From Paenibacillus tengchongensis (GTDB lineage Bacteria > Bacillota > Bacilli > Paenibacillales > Paenibacillaceae), in contig NZ_WACP01000001.1 in NCBI RefSeq assembly GCF_008973665.1, forward strand, positions 372,001 to 436,000: a DNA stretch of 64,000 nucleotides, given 5' to 3'. Positions within the stretch are counted from its first letter, which is position 1. Every line of letters begins with the position of its first letter. The notes under the pieces were generated by a model. It was given only the letters and a program-made list of their open reading frames with translations, made no database searches and was not told where the DNA came from. Shown piece after piece: positions 8,618 to 17,327 of the stretch. The position numbers and the translations under genes were made by a program.

Positions 8618-9826
8618 TCAGCCTCTTTCGATGTATACAGCGTCTGCCGTACTTTTCCGCGCAAACAGCGACATCACGAAACAGAGAGCGAGCACGCCGG
8701 CCGCCGCCCAGTAAGGGAAATTATAATTGAAGTCAAATAGAACACCTGCGACAATAGGGCCGGCGATGTTGCCCAGACTGGTATACGCCGAGTTCATGCC
8801 CATCACAAAGCCCTGCTGCGATTCATCGGCCATCTTGGAGAGCTGGGTGCCGACCGCCGGACGCAGGATGTCAATAGACAGGAAGACGATAAACGTGACG
8901 GCGACAATAGCCCAGAAGCCGTGTACAAATAAGGTCAGGCCGATAAATATAGCCGCAATCAGCAGGCAGATGGAGATGACCCGGCTTTCGCCGAAACGCT
9001 TTAGAATCCAACTGAAGACCGTAACCTGAACAACTGCCCCCGAGATGGAGCCAAACGTCAGCACAAAGGCGATGTCTTTCGGCGTAAAGCCGAATTTATG
9101 ATCGACAAACAATCCGAATACCGTTTCATAATTGGCGAGTCCGAACGAAAGCACAAACACGATGACCAGTCCGAAAAAATACGGCTCACGGTACGAGCGG
9201 ACCAGCTGCGCAATAAGCCGTTCACCGCCTGCCGGTGCAGCATCGGGCGAACGATCCGCCGCCGGGCGGGATTCGGGCAATACGATAAAGCTGACCACGG
9301 CGACGAAGGCCGCCGCAATGGCTGCAACGAAGAACGGCACCCGCAGGCCCAGCTCGGCCAGATAGCCGCCGATCCCCGGCCCGATAATGAAGCCGGTCGT
9401 AATCGCGGCATTGATGAGGCCCATCCCTTTGGCGCGTTCCTCCATCGAGGTGGTATCGGCCACATAAGCCATAACCGCCGGCATAATCATCGCTGCGCCA
9501 ATGCCTCCGAGCATCCGGGAGACAAACAGCTGCCAGGGCATATTGGCCAGGCCGAACAGCAGCTCCGACAGGGCGAAGACGACCAGTCCGCCGACAATAA
9601 TCTTTTTGCGGCCCATCCGGTCAGACCATCTGCCTGCAATAGGCGAGACAATTAATTGGGTCAGCGAGAAAGCTGCCACCAGCAAGCCGACGATTCCGCC
9701 TCCGATCCCCAGTTCATTCATATACGTAGGCATTATAGGCACGACCAGCCCGATGCCGGTAAAAGCCAGGAATATATTTACCATCAGGAGCAGCATCGCT
9801 CCCCGGTTTCTTAACAATAATGACAT
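8618..9826 (-). CDS. MFS drug efflux pump (DHA1/TetA-NorA like)
   Basis: This 402-residue major facilitator protein has 12 predicted spans. The conserved loop between spans 2 and 3 reads GRWSDRMGRKKI, and span 5 carries GPGIGGYLAELG, the motif C typical of drug:proton antiporters. GGAGGG sits just before ATG 9826, which is therefore preferred to an in-frame ATG 81 bases upstream. A TetR gene lies immediately upstream, and the same palindrome occurs in front of both genes, so the pump is most likely repressed by that TetR and induced by its ligand. The exported compound cannot be predicted. Confidence 0.88.
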   Translation of the reverse strand: MSLLLRNRGAMLLLMVNIFLAFTGIGLVVPIMPTYMNELGIGGGIVGLLVAAFSLTQLIVSPIAGRWSDRMGRKKIIVGGLVVFALSELLFGLANMPWQLFVSRMLGGIGAAMIMPAVMAYVADTTSMEERAKGMGLINAAITTGFIIGPGIGGYLAELGLRVPFFVAAIAAAFVAVVSFIVLPESRPAADRSPDAAPAGGERLIAQLVRSYREPYFFGLVIVFVLSFGLANYETVFGLFVDHKFGFTPKDIAFVLTFGSISGAVVQVTVFSWILKRFGESRVISICLLIAAIFIGLTLFVHGFWAIVAVTFIVFLSIDILRPAVGTQLSKMADESQQGFVMGMNSAYTSLGNIAGPIVAGVLFDFNYNFPYWAAAGVLALCFVMSLFARKSTADAVYIERG

Positions 9827-9910
9827 GGTGTTCCCTCCGTCTTTCTGTATAACCCTGCTGCAAGGTTTGGATTCTTTAGTTTCTGCAGCATTCATTTTTT
9901 TAATCAATTA

Positions 9911-9928
9911 AGACCGACCATCCGGTCT
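9911..9928. promoter_or_regulatory. TetR operator upstream of the MFS pump
   Basis: AGACCG-N6-CGGTCT is a palindrome with perfect 6-base arms, 85 bases upstream of the pump start. Its core ACCGACCATCCGGT differs by one base from the palindrome in front of the tetR gene at 10608-10621. Confidence 0.75.
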
Positions 9929-9983
9929 AATTAAAGGAAACAAACAGTCAGCGCACCGGAACGACCTTTACGGCCATCCGCCC

Positions 9984-10598
9984 TTATATCATCCTTATGC
10001 GCATCCCCTGCAATAACAGCCGTATAGCTTCCTGGCTATACTTCTTGACATCTTCCCGCGAGCTGGACGGGTCCGCCATCTCACTGACTCTGCCGACGCC
10101 TTCCAGCAGCCCGCTGACAATGATTACATAATGATCCAGATTGCCAGGGGCCAGATAACCGCAATCCATCCCTTCCTGCAGCAGATTCCGGCAAGCCCGG
10201 GCTCCCGACTCATAAATAGCCGATAATCGCAGCGCGATGGGTTCGGGCAGGCTGCGCGATCTGGCATATTCCTCCACCGCACGGATCAGCGGGTTCTGAA
10301 AATCATTGGCATAGTGCTCCGCCAGGGCGAGCAGCCGCTCTTCAATACCGGCGGTACGCTCACGGATGAGCTCCCACTCGGCCAGCCACTGCTCGGTATC
10401 CTCTTCAACCACATGCAGAAACAGCTCGTCTTTACTGGGAAAATGGTGGTACAGGCTCCCTTTGCTGACCCCTGCCGCGTGGCATACTTCACTTACCGTT
10501 ACGGCCGCATAACCCTTCTGTACAAACAGCGCCGCCGCCTTGTGCGCAATCCGTTTCTTCGTCTCTTCTCCGTCAGAACGTCCTTTTATATTCAGCAC
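9984..10598 (-). CDS. TetR-family repressor of the adjacent MFS pump
   Basis: The protein of about 204 residues has the TetR N-terminal DNA-binding domain: a helix (KKRIAHKAAALFVQKGYAAVTV) leading into EVCHAAGVSKGSLYHHFPSKDELF at about residues 38-61. The C-terminal ligand-binding part is divergent. The start is uncertain. The only canonical codon in frame is GTG 10598, which directly abuts AGGGGG, and CTG follows three bases later. A TATAAT -10 box (10625-10630) lies just upstream, with the operator between it and the gene. The twin operators imply autoregulation plus control of the pump. Confidence 0.87.
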   Translation of the reverse strand: MLNIKGRSDGEETKKRIAHKAAALFVQKGYAAVTVSEVCHAAGVSKGSLYHHFPSKDELFLHVVEEDTEQWLAEWELIRERTAGIEERLLALAEHYANDFQNPLIRAVEEYARSRSLPEPIALRLSAIYESGARACRNLLQEGMDCGYLAPGNLDHYVIIVSGLLEGVGRVSEMADPSSSREDVKKYSQEAIRLLLQGMRIRMI

Positions 10599-10607
10599 CC
10601 CCTATAA

Positions 10608-10630
10608 ACCGACCATTCGGTCCAATTATA
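10608..10630 (-). promoter_or_regulatory. tetR promoter -10 and operator
   Basis: A perfect palindrome ACCGA-CCAT-TCGGT (10608-10621) lies immediately downstream of a consensus TATAAT (10625-10630, minus strand). Bound repressor would cover the transcription start. The -35 is poor. Confidence 0.75.
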
Positions 10631-10675
10631 ACACCGTATATTTTTAAAGGAAAGCTCTCCTGTGCGCCGCTATTA

Positions 10676-10708
10676 AAAGAGCGCACCCGATATCCGGTTG
10701 CGCTCTTT
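10676..10708 (-). terminator. Terminator of the alr-ndoAI-ndoA block
   Basis: Arms AAAGAGCGCA and TGCGCTCTTT (10676-10685 and 10699-10708) form a hairpin followed by TTTTA on the minus strand, 30 bases after the ndoA stop. Confidence 0.75.
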
Positions 10709-10739
10709 AATACATATTCGATATGGATACCCTGCCTGA

Positions 10740-11090
10740 TCAGAAATCGATCAGACCCAGGCTGATTTGCAGCGAATCATCCACCTTTTTCATTGTTTCG
10801 TCGTCCAGGTGGGTGATCTTATCCGTTAAGCGTTGTTTGTCAATTGTCCGAACCTGCTCCAGCAGAATGACCGAATCGCGGTCAAAGCCGTGGGCAGCCG
10901 CATCAATCTCCACATGCGTCGGCAGTTTGGCCTTCTGGATCTGTGCGGTGATCGCCGCTACAATAACCGTCGGGCTGAAGCGATTGCCAATATCGTTCTG
11001 AATGACCAGTACCGGCCTTACCCCGCCTTGCTCAGAACCTACTACAGGTGAAAGGTCGGCAAAAAAAACGTCGCCGCGTTTAACGATCAA
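10740..11090 (-). CDS. ndoA: Type II toxin EndoA (MazF/PemK mRNA endoribonuclease)
   Basis: The 116-residue protein is close to NdoA/EndoA of Bacillus, a MazF-type sequence-specific mRNA endoribonuclease. Typical segments are [22 protein letters not shown] at the start, [22 protein letters not shown] and [12 protein letters not shown]. It starts at TTG 11090, seven bases after GGGGTG. It lies four bases after the antitoxin stop codon, so the two are translated as a pair. The antitoxin neighbour and the alanine racemase further upstream reproduce the order known from Bacillus subtilis. Confidence 0.95.
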   Translation of the reverse strand: MIVKRGDVFFADLSPVVGSEQGGVRPVLVIQNDIGNRFSPTVIVAAITAQIQKAKLPTHVEIDAAAHGFDRDSVILLEQVRTIDKQRLTDKITHLDDETMKKVDDSLQISLGLIDF

Positions 11091-11094
11091 TGAT

Positions 11095-11376
11095 TTACAC
11101 CCCGCTTACTAAGCGGCCCAGAGTATTGTCTGCATCTTCTTCCGCGAGGAATGCCTCGCATGCCATCGATAAATTGATTTTAGCCATTTCCATGTAACCT
11201 CGCTGCATCGACTCCCGGATCGTGCGTTTCTTCCGTTCGCTTAGGTACAGCTTCATGGCCTGCCTGATCAATTCACTACGGTTGGAATTCTCCATTTGGG
11301 CGATCCCATCCACTTCCTGCAAGAGATGATCGGGCAAGCTGATCATGATTCTTTTGGTGCTTTGCAAATTGGCCAC
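11095..11376 (-). CDS. ndoAI: Antitoxin EndoAI (ribbon-helix-helix)
   Basis: The 93-residue protein starts with a ribbon-helix-helix DNA-binding domain ([19 protein letters not shown], then [16 protein letters not shown]). It ends with a toxin-binding tail containing [22 protein letters not shown] and the conserved end RLVSG. It neutralises EndoA and probably represses its own transcription. GTG 11376 is the best start because it gives the usual short N-terminus and is preceded by GGGGGTGG at nine bases. The 178-base gap to alr has AT-rich sequence with a TATAAT-like box at 11488-11493 (minus strand), so the pair may also have its own promoter. Confidence 0.93.
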   Translation of the reverse strand: MANLQSTKRIMISLPDHLLQEVDGIAQMENSNRSELIRQAMKLYLSERKKRTIRESMQRGYMEMAKINLSMACEAFLAEEDADNTLGRLVSGV

Positions 11377-11554
11377 CTTCTTGTTCCACCCCCACAAACC
11401 TACTGCCCTTGTGTTCCATTGTTACAATATACAAGGAATTTTATACAAGGAATATATGCCGATAGTATATCAAGTATGCTGCATCCCATTATAAACTACA
11501 TTCGGCGGTTCGTATAGACTATAAGTCACACCCGTCTGTACGAATTATTTCCTT

Positions 11555-12772
11555 TTACAATTCCTTGTCTGTATCCCATGGATTGGAGCAATCAGGTAGA
11601 AGCAGGGGATTCACCAGTTTGGGCACTGCGTTCTGCCGCACATATACGCGGGGAACCCGGTGGGCCAGCATGCAAATCACTTCGTAGTGGATCGTTCCCA
11701 AATGAAGCGCCAGTTCATCCGCTGTAATGGCTTCGGCGCCCTGGCGGCCGATGAGTACAACCTCTTCGCCGGCTTGGATTTGGTTCGCTTCTTCAGCGAA
11801 AGATTTGAGTGTTACCATACATTGATCCATGCAGATGGTTCCGACGACCGGAACGCGGCGTCCGCGTATTAGCACCTCCGCTTTGCCTGTCAGCATGCGG
11901 GAATATCCGTCTGCGTACCCTACCGGCAGCGTTGCGATCCGTTCCTCGCCGCCTGTATAGTAGCGGGTGCCGTAGCTGATTCCCCAGTCCGGCGGCAGCG
12001 TCTTGACATAGACCGCCCGGGTCTTCAGCGTCATTACCGGGTGTAAAGCCACACGCTCGTGGTTCACCTCTGTTGAGGGATAAAATCCGTACAAGCTTAT
12101 GCCTACACGCACCATGTTACTGGATAGTAGAGGTGTATCTATGGCCGTAGCGCTATTACCCGTATGTATGATCGGGATATGGATGTGTCTTTCCCGAAGC
12201 GAATCCGCCACGCTCATGAATCGTCGGTGCTGCATCAATGTATAGCTTTTGTCTTCTTCGTCTGCCCTGGCAAAATGGGTGAACATTCCCTCCAGCTCCG
12301 CTTGCGCTGTCCGCTGCACTTCAGCGATGAAATCGGGGGCATCCGGCGGCAGCAGTCCCAGCCGTCCCATCCCGCTGTCAATCTTGATGTGCACCTTCAG
12401 CCGATGCTCCGGATCATCGGGAAGCCGCTTGATCGCTTCCAGCACGTCCGGTGTGAACAGTGTTACGGTCACGTTGTTCTCCCAAGCAACGGAAATTCCT
12501 TCCGGAGAGGTGTAGCCAAGCACCAGTATAGGAATCAGTATTCCCGCCTGACGCAGCTCCAATGCCTCATCCAAAAAGGCTACACTGACATAATCCGCAC
12601 CCAGCCGTTCCAGCTCCCGCGTCACTTCCACTGCACCGTGGCCGTACGCATTTCCTTTGACGCATCCCATAAATTTGGTCTCCGCAGGCAGTGCACCCCG
12701 GAACGCCTCATAATTGGCACGCAAATCGTCCAGATTGATCTCGGCAACTGTAGGTCGATAGCTTGCTTGCAC
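11555..12772 (-). CDS. alr: Alanine racemase
   Basis: This PLP enzyme of about 405 residues interconverts L- and D-alanine for peptidoglycan. The PLP lysine is K39 in VKGNAYGHGAVE. The region around GISYGTRYYTGGEERIATLPVGYADGY contains the conserved catalytic tyrosine of the family. Later motifs include GTICMDQCMV and a C-terminal NHLGT-type element, here LHLGTIHYEVICML. I prefer GTG 12772, 11 bases after AAGAAGG; a GTG 12 bases further upstream abuts that site. It lies between a YdcC-like lipoprotein gene and the EndoAI/EndoA pair, the same order as in Bacillus. Confidence 0.95.
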   Translation of the reverse strand: MQASYRPTVAEINLDDLRANYEAFRGALPAETKFMGCVKGNAYGHGAVEVTRELERLGADYVSVAFLDEALELRQAGILIPILVLGYTSPEGISVAWENNVTVTLFTPDVLEAIKRLPDDPEHRLKVHIKIDSGMGRLGLLPPDAPDFIAEVQRTAQAELEGMFTHFARADEEDKSYTLMQHRRFMSVADSLRERHIHIPIIHTGNSATAIDTPLLSSNMVRVGISLYGFYPSTEVNHERVALHPVMTLKTRAVYVKTLPPDWGISYGTRYYTGGEERIATLPVGYADGYSRMLTGKAEVLIRGRRVPVVGTICMDQCMVTLKSFAEEANQIQAGEEVVLIGRQGAEAITADELALHLGTIHYEVICMLAHRVPRVYVRQNAVPKLVNPLLLPDCSNPWDTDKEL

Positions 12773-12890
12773 TTTCCGTGTCACCTTCTTAGCTTGTAGT
12801 AAAACATCTTTGCATTACCTCGAGTAGATTTCGGTCTTACTGCCAATGGTAATGCTAAGGCGTGACACTGTCAATCTCGACTGTCTTACG

Positions 12891-12945
12891 AAAAAAGCGG
12901 ATACGGCTCGCCGCGGGGAATCTCCACCCCGGCGCAGTATCCGCT
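12891..12945 (-). terminator. Terminator of the ydcC-like gene
   Basis: Arms AGCGGATAC and GTATCCGCT (12896-12904 and 12937-12945) with a GC-rich inner hairpin are followed by TTTTTT on the minus strand. It separates the lipoprotein gene from alr. Confidence 0.85.
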
Positions 12946-12952
12946 GCTATAT

Positions 12953-14038
12953 TTATTTACCCGATTGTCCGTCCATAGAAGCGGCAATTTGCATCATTTC
13001 ATCCAGCGGCAGATTGGCGCTTGTAATCCGGAATTCCACACCGTCGTTCATCCAGGTCAGCGTCTGCTGCTCTTCCCCGCTGAGCATGCCCATGGCGAAG
13101 CCCATATCCACTACAGTCTGCGGTGCCAGCGATACAGCCCGGTCCAGCGGACGGCTCTCGATAATGGTGTATTGGTAAATTCCGTCATATCGGATCAGTA
13201 CGGAGTGATCCTTGCTGTTCTCGATTTTGTGGCTGTCCTTGAACTGGACTCCGACGGGAATATATTCCGGTTCAATGATCCCGAAATCGCCGGCTTCAGC
13301 GGCTGCAGGCTCACCGGCAGCTTCGCTGTTGTCCCCGGCCGGAAGCGGGTTGCCGTTCTCGTCGACCTCTGCCACTGTGCTTTCGGAGGCAGAGCCTGCG
13401 CTCATATTGCGCTGCATATCAAAGGAATCCTTGGTGAACTCCGGATCAAAGCTGAAGCTGTCGAACTTTACATCTACGACCACCTTGGCTTCGGAATCGG
13501 AGACCTGCACCTGCTTCGGCTCGTAATCTTTTTTGCCCAGCCAGATTTTCTGGCGGACCAGCGCGCTGCTCTGATAGTTGGCCGCCACCTCGAAGACGTA
13601 ATTGTCTCCATCCTCTACAAACTGGCGGTTCTGGTCGGCGATAATACCGCGCAGCAGGGTCTGATAGAGATAGACCTGCCCCTGGTCGTCCGGCCAGTCG
13701 CTCTGGAAGCGGAAGCTCTTGCCGAGGCTCGGCGTCAGCACGAACACTCCTTCATCGTTGCGCAATACGATTTGGGTCACATCCTTCTGCACACTGGTCA
13801 GGCTGATCCGGTAATAGGCCGGATTCTTGTACCATACCTCGACCTTATACTCCTGGGGCTGCTCGCCGGTATACAGGGTCATGCTGCCCGCTCCCTGATA
13901 GGCTCCCTGCTTGCTCTCCAGCTTGTCTGAAACATTGTTTAAATCCTTGACCACGGAAGCGGCGTCCTTCTTCCCGCACCCCGTCATAATCAGGGCCACG
14001 CACATAATGATTGCGAGTACCCATGTGATCCGGCGCAT
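12953..14038 (-). CDS. ydcC: YdcC-like lipoprotein, LolA-fold (outer membrane lipoprotein-sorting-like)
   Basis: This 361-residue exported lipoprotein has a signal sequence ending LIMTGC with the lipidated cysteine at residue 21. The body (NNVSDKLESKQGAYQGAGSM, VEVWYKNPAYYRISL, LTPSLGKSFRFQSDWP) fits the LolA/LppX-like fold of Bacillus YdcC and sporulation-related lipoproteins. A Glu, Ala and Gly-rich insertion near residues 225-255 looks disordered. The ATG at 14038 follows AGGGGATGA. Its location directly upstream of alr is the Bacillus arrangement. The precise role is not established; lipid-linked or envelope functions are likely. Confidence 0.85.
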   Translation of the reverse strand: MRRITWVLAIIMCVALIMTGCGKKDAASVVKDLNNVSDKLESKQGAYQGAGSMTLYTGEQPQEYKVEVWYKNPAYYRISLTSVQKDVTQIVLRNDEGVFVLTPSLGKSFRFQSDWPDDQGQVYLYQTLLRGIIADQNRQFVEDGDNYVFEVAANYQSSALVRQKIWLGKKDYEPKQVQVSDSEAKVVVDVKFDSFSFDPEFTKDSFDMQRNMSAGSASESTVAEVDENGNPLPAGDNSEAAGEPAAAEAGDFGIIEPEYIPVGVQFKDSHKIENSKDHSVLIRYDGIYQYTIIESRPLDRAVSLAPQTVVDMGFAMGMLSGEEQQTLTWMNDGVEFRITSANLPLDEMMQIAASMDGQSGK

Positions 14039-14168
14039 GCCATCATCCCCTTAACCTGGTTTGAAATGCTTTGATTAGTACATGTCTATGAAGGACTTGG
14101 CCCCAATATGCAGACGGGCATGACAAGCAGGAAGGATTATCAGGGACAGCAGCCGGGAAGCCGCGCCC

Positions 14169-14195
14169 AAAAAGCCCGTGCAGGCGCACGGGCTT
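14169..14195 (-). terminator. Terminator of the MFS gene
   Basis: A perfect 10-bp hairpin (14172-14181 with 14186-14195, four-base loop) is followed by TTTTT on the minus strand. Confidence 0.9.
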
Positions 14196-14231
14196 TCAGG
14201 GAGATCCAATAGATTTACTCCGTTAATAACG

Positions 14232-15506
14232 CTATTCTCCGGCCGGGACTTCAGCAGGTACGGTGCGCTTTGCTGCTGCAGGCCACAGCAGCGGGCTAAG
14301 CAGCATTGCCCCCACGCCGAGGACGGCCACCGCCGTTCCGACCAGCATAAAGATGGCGGAAGGCCCGGATACCTGCACAAGCAACCCGCCCAGCAGCGGC
14401 GCGATAATCATAATGGCGCTAAGCACAGTGTTCTGAATGCCGAATACCCGGCCGATCATATGCGGCGGCGTTTCTTTTTGCAGGCAGTAATTGAAGGTAA
14501 TCATTAGGACGCCGTTGCCGACGCCGAGCACGGCGCCCAGCAGCAGCACCGGGTAGACGGCAGTTCCCGGCTGAAGCAGCCCGAGTCCCGCTATCGCCAG
14601 GCCGAGCAGCAGCTCCCCGCCCCCCAGCAGCAGACCATAACCTTTGTCCCGGTTCAGCTTGTTCATCAACAGGATGGTAACGACGGCAGTAATCCCTGAT
14701 GCGGCTACCATCCAGCCCAGCAGCCCTTCCTGCTGCGGAGCAAGCCACCGGAACAGGCTGGTGAACTGAAAATCAATCATCTGGGTCGCCAGTGACCCCA
14801 CCAGTCCGAACAGGAGCGTATTCAGCAGCAGCCGGCTGCGGAAGATAAACAGCCAGCCTTCCGTCCACATCTTGCGCAGCGGAAGGCGCTGCTCTTCTTC
14901 CGCAGGACTTTCCGCTGCAGACGGGGTGTATTTCACCCTAAGCAGCAGCACAAAGGAGCCCAGGCGCAGAATGCTGTTCAGCAGAATGCACCACTGCGGC
15001 GACAGAACCGACAGGGCCAGGCCCCCAAGCAGCGGCCCGGCGATCTTGGAGCCCTGATTGACGATGCCGTTCAGCGATGAGGCCTGCATCAGCTGGTCCT
15101 CGCGGACAATGCTGCGGGTCAGCGACTGCTGCGCCGGCACGTTCAGCGTGGACAGCGCCGAGCGGACCGCGAGCAGCGGCAGCAGCCAGTACATGCTGGG
15201 CGCGAACAGGATCAGTACCGTCATCAGCGCGGTGAGCAGGTCGCAGATGCGCATCAGCTTCAGCTTGTTGAAGCGGTCGGCGGCGCTGCCGGCCAGTGCA
15301 CCCAGCAGGATGCCGGGCACCGCTACCGCCACCGGGATCAAGCCCAGCATCAGCGGGCCGGCCTGCCAGCGGTAGCCCACCAGCACCTGGATGGCCAGCG
15401 TATCGAACCAGTCGCCGAAGGCTGCCGTAGCGAAGGCGGTATATACGCGCATGTATACTTTGTTGTGCAGCAGGCTGTCAGCCTGCTTGTTCAGACGAAA
15501 CATCAT
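14232..15506 (-). CDS. MFS transporter, DHA3-like exporter
   Basis: The 424-residue protein has 12 spans and the N-terminal look of the DHA3/MFS_3 group (VYTAFATAAFGDWFDTLAIQVLVGY, then GSAADRFNKLKLM as the loop 2-3 motif), which includes macrolide and siderophore exporters. The central loop is short and hydrophilic (around PSAAESPAEEEQRLPLRKMW). The start is ATG 15506 or the adjacent ATG 15503, after GGGGGA. It follows the winged-helix/TPR regulator by 71 bases on the same strand and is probably its main target. The substrate is unknown. Confidence 0.85.
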   Translation of the reverse strand: MMFRLNKQADSLLHNKVYMRVYTAFATAAFGDWFDTLAIQVLVGYRWQAGPLMLGLIPVAVAVPGILLGALAGSAADRFNKLKLMRICDLLTALMTVLILFAPSMYWLLPLLAVRSALSTLNVPAQQSLTRSIVREDQLMQASSLNGIVNQGSKIAGPLLGGLALSVLSPQWCILLNSILRLGSFVLLLRVKYTPSAAESPAEEEQRLPLRKMWTEGWLFIFRSRLLLNTLLFGLVGSLATQMIDFQFTSLFRWLAPQQEGLLGWMVAASGITAVVTILLMNKLNRDKGYGLLLGGGELLLGLAIAGLGLLQPGTAVYPVLLLGAVLGVGNGVLMITFNYCLQKETPPHMIGRVFGIQNTVLSAIMIIAPLLGGLLVQVSGPSAIFMLVGTAVAVLGVGAMLLSPLLWPAAAKRTVPAEVPAGE

Positions 15507-15577
15507 TCATTCCCCCATTACCATCTTCAGTCATGCCGATCATGCTGTTACTGTAACGGGGAAATGTCAGAGGAATA

Positions 15578-16729
15578 TCAGGGGGCGAGCAGCGTCTTCC
15601 GCAACAGGCTCTCCAGCGGCTGCAGCATCCATGCGATTCCCAAACGTTCCTGCTCCGCCTCCAGAAGCTTCGTGTACTTATTCAGTAATTTAGGATTGGG
15701 AAAAAGCGCGCAATAATGGACAATCTGCTGCAAAGCATGGAACCTCAGCGGCACAAAGCCGGTCATCTCCAGTACCTGCAGGCCCTCGTCGAACCAATTT
15801 TCCGCCTCCTGCGGGAACTTCATGCGCAAACGCCGCAAGCCTTTAACTACATGATATTGGCCGATCTCGCGCAGATAAGGCTGGGCGGCCAGGATCCGGT
15901 CAACCTTCTCCTCCAGCTCCTGCAGCTGCTTATCCGGCGCGCCGGCCAGAATATGGACGGCCAGCTCCGATATGGCGGTGAACGGCACGAATTCAATATA
16001 CTCCGGTGCAGCGATGACCTCATACGTCACCTTTAAGCGCTCTATCGCCTTATACGGCTCCCCGGCGAGCGCATACAGCTGCAGAATATTCAGAATATAC
16101 AGCTCTTCATGCTGAAGAGCGGGAAGCTTGCGGCATTCCAGCACTTCTTCGCAGAACTCCAGCTTCTCCCCCGGATCGCCCCCGCTGAACAGATAGAACA
16201 GCAGCAGATAATAGATCCGCTCCTGCAGGTCCACCTCGCCGGTAAACAGCATCCATTCCAAATCTCCTTGCACAAAATGAACGCAGACCTGATAGAATGC
16301 ATCCATTTCATAGCCCAATGCATCCTGCTGGCGAGCCAAGGTGAGCATGGAATGGCCCTGCCCGTATTTATGGTAGGTTCCCAGCAGCCCGTGCATCATA
16401 TCATGCAGCGACGCATCCCTCACGGTAGGCTTGGCGATGTCCCGGGCCACTACCTTCATACTGAGGCTGTAGCCGAAGCCGCGGACCGTCTTGATCTCCA
16501 TGCCGCTTATGCTCGCAAGCTTTTTGCGCAGGCGGTAAATATGGTCATCCACGGTGCGCTCCACCGGGTATTCCCGCGGCCAGACCTGGTCCAGCAGCTG
16601 CTCCCGGCTGAAGACACGCCCGCGGCCCCGGTACAGAAACTGCAGCAGCGCATATTCTTTGGGCAGCAGTTCAACGGTCCGTCCTCCCGCCACCATTTTT
16701 AATTCCGCTTCCAGCCACTCCACTTCCAT
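15578..16729 (-). CDS. One-component regulator: OmpR-type winged helix plus TPR-like domain
   Basis: The 383-residue protein starts with an OmpR/PhoB-type winged helix (ELLPKEYALLQFLYRGRGRVF, REQLLDQVWPREY, RTVDDHIYRLRKKL, IKTVRGFGYSL; residues about 15-95) but has no receiver domain before it. The remaining 290 residues are helical and repeat-like (MLTLARQQDALGYEMDAFYQ, LYILNILQLYALAGEPYKAIE, ENWFDEGLQVLEMTGF), resembling TPR sensor domains. ATG 16729 after GGAGTT gives a clean N-terminus; longer readings run into the divergent MarR gene and are rejected. It most likely senses a small molecule or partner and controls the downstream exporter. No close family name can be given. Confidence 0.8.
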   Translation of the reverse strand: MEVEWLEAELKMVAGGRTVELLPKEYALLQFLYRGRGRVFSREQLLDQVWPREYPVERTVDDHIYRLRKKLASISGMEIKTVRGFGYSLSMKVVARDIAKPTVRDASLHDMMHGLLGTYHKYGQGHSMLTLARQQDALGYEMDAFYQVCVHFVQGDLEWMLFTGEVDLQERIYYLLLFYLFSGGDPGEKLEFCEEVLECRKLPALQHEELYILNILQLYALAGEPYKAIERLKVTYEVIAAPEYIEFVPFTAISELAVHILAGAPDKQLQELEEKVDRILAAQPYLREIGQYHVVKGLRRLRMKFPQEAENWFDEGLQVLEMTGFVPLRFHALQQIVHYCALFPNPKLLNKYTKLLEAEQERLGIAWMLQPLESLLRKTLLAP

Positions 16730-16835
16730 CGTAACTCCCGCTCCTCCTATCAACTGTGCCAAACTGATAGCATCTATTATAGCAAACAACGCAGCCCGTT
16801 GATTACACCGCTTTGGTGGCGCACAGATGCTGGAC

Positions 16836-16877
16836 TTGACAGTAAAGTTACCGCTTCTATATAGTTGAGAAACTATA
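16836..16877 (+). promoter_or_regulatory. marR promoter with overlapping palindromic operator
   Basis: A consensus TTGACA (16836-16841), 16-base spacer and TATATA (16858-16863) form a promoter. The perfect palindrome TATAGTT-GAGA-AACTATA (16860-16877) overlaps the -10 and the start site, as expected for MarR autorepression. Confidence 0.8.
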
Positions 16878-16898
16878 ACCCTTTGGAGCATATTACCT

Positions 16899-17315
16899 AT
16901 GAGCGCAGAATATTTGGACTCGGCTCTGGACAATGTAATGCTTGCCATGGCCGAAGTGCAGCGGAAATCACAAGCCTTCATGGAGATGATTACCTGCGGG
17001 GAATCACTCTCCACGAATCAACTTATGCTGCTGTTTCAGCTCCGCCTGGCCGGCAGCCTGAATATCACGGATATCTCGGAACGCTTTGTTGTCACCCCGG
17101 GAGCCGCCTCAGCCATGTCCGATAAACTGGAGAATGCCGGTTTAATCGAACGGATCCGCACCAAGGAAGACCGCAGGGTGGTCCGCATCGCCCTTACCGC
17201 CGAGGGCGAACAGCGGATTCTGAAGCTGTTCGACCGTTTCTCCGGCGATGAGCTCACGCGGATGGCCAATCATCTGCAGCAGATCCATGAGCTGATGAAT
17301 CAGATCGTCCGTTAG
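16899..17315 (+). CDS. MarR-family transcriptional regulator
   Basis: The 138-residue protein is a MarR winged-helix repressor. The recognition region reads LNITDISERFVVTPGAASAMSDKLENAGLIERI (about 53-85), followed by the wing KEDRRVVRIALTAEGEQ. Flanking helices form the dimer interface. The start at ATG 16899 is preceded by GGAG at a slightly long distance. A palindromic site overlaps its promoter. A strong terminator follows, so it is transcribed alone. The target genes may include the bactofilin-like pair downstream or the divergent regulator, but no second copy of the operator was seen nearby. Confidence 0.88.
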   Translation: MSAEYLDSALDNVMLAMAEVQRKSQAFMEMITCGESLSTNQLMLLFQLRLAGSLNITDISERFVVTPGAASAMSDKLENAGLIERIRTKEDRRVVRIALTAEGEQRILKLFDRFSGDELTRMANHLQQIHELMNQIVR

Positions 17316-17327
17316 AGCCATGTGTGC

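Noticed and set aside
16730..17014. N-terminal extension of the winged-helix/TPR regulator
   Set aside because: It would overlap the MarR gene and its promoter and operator. ATG 16729 gives the normal start of the winged-helix domain.
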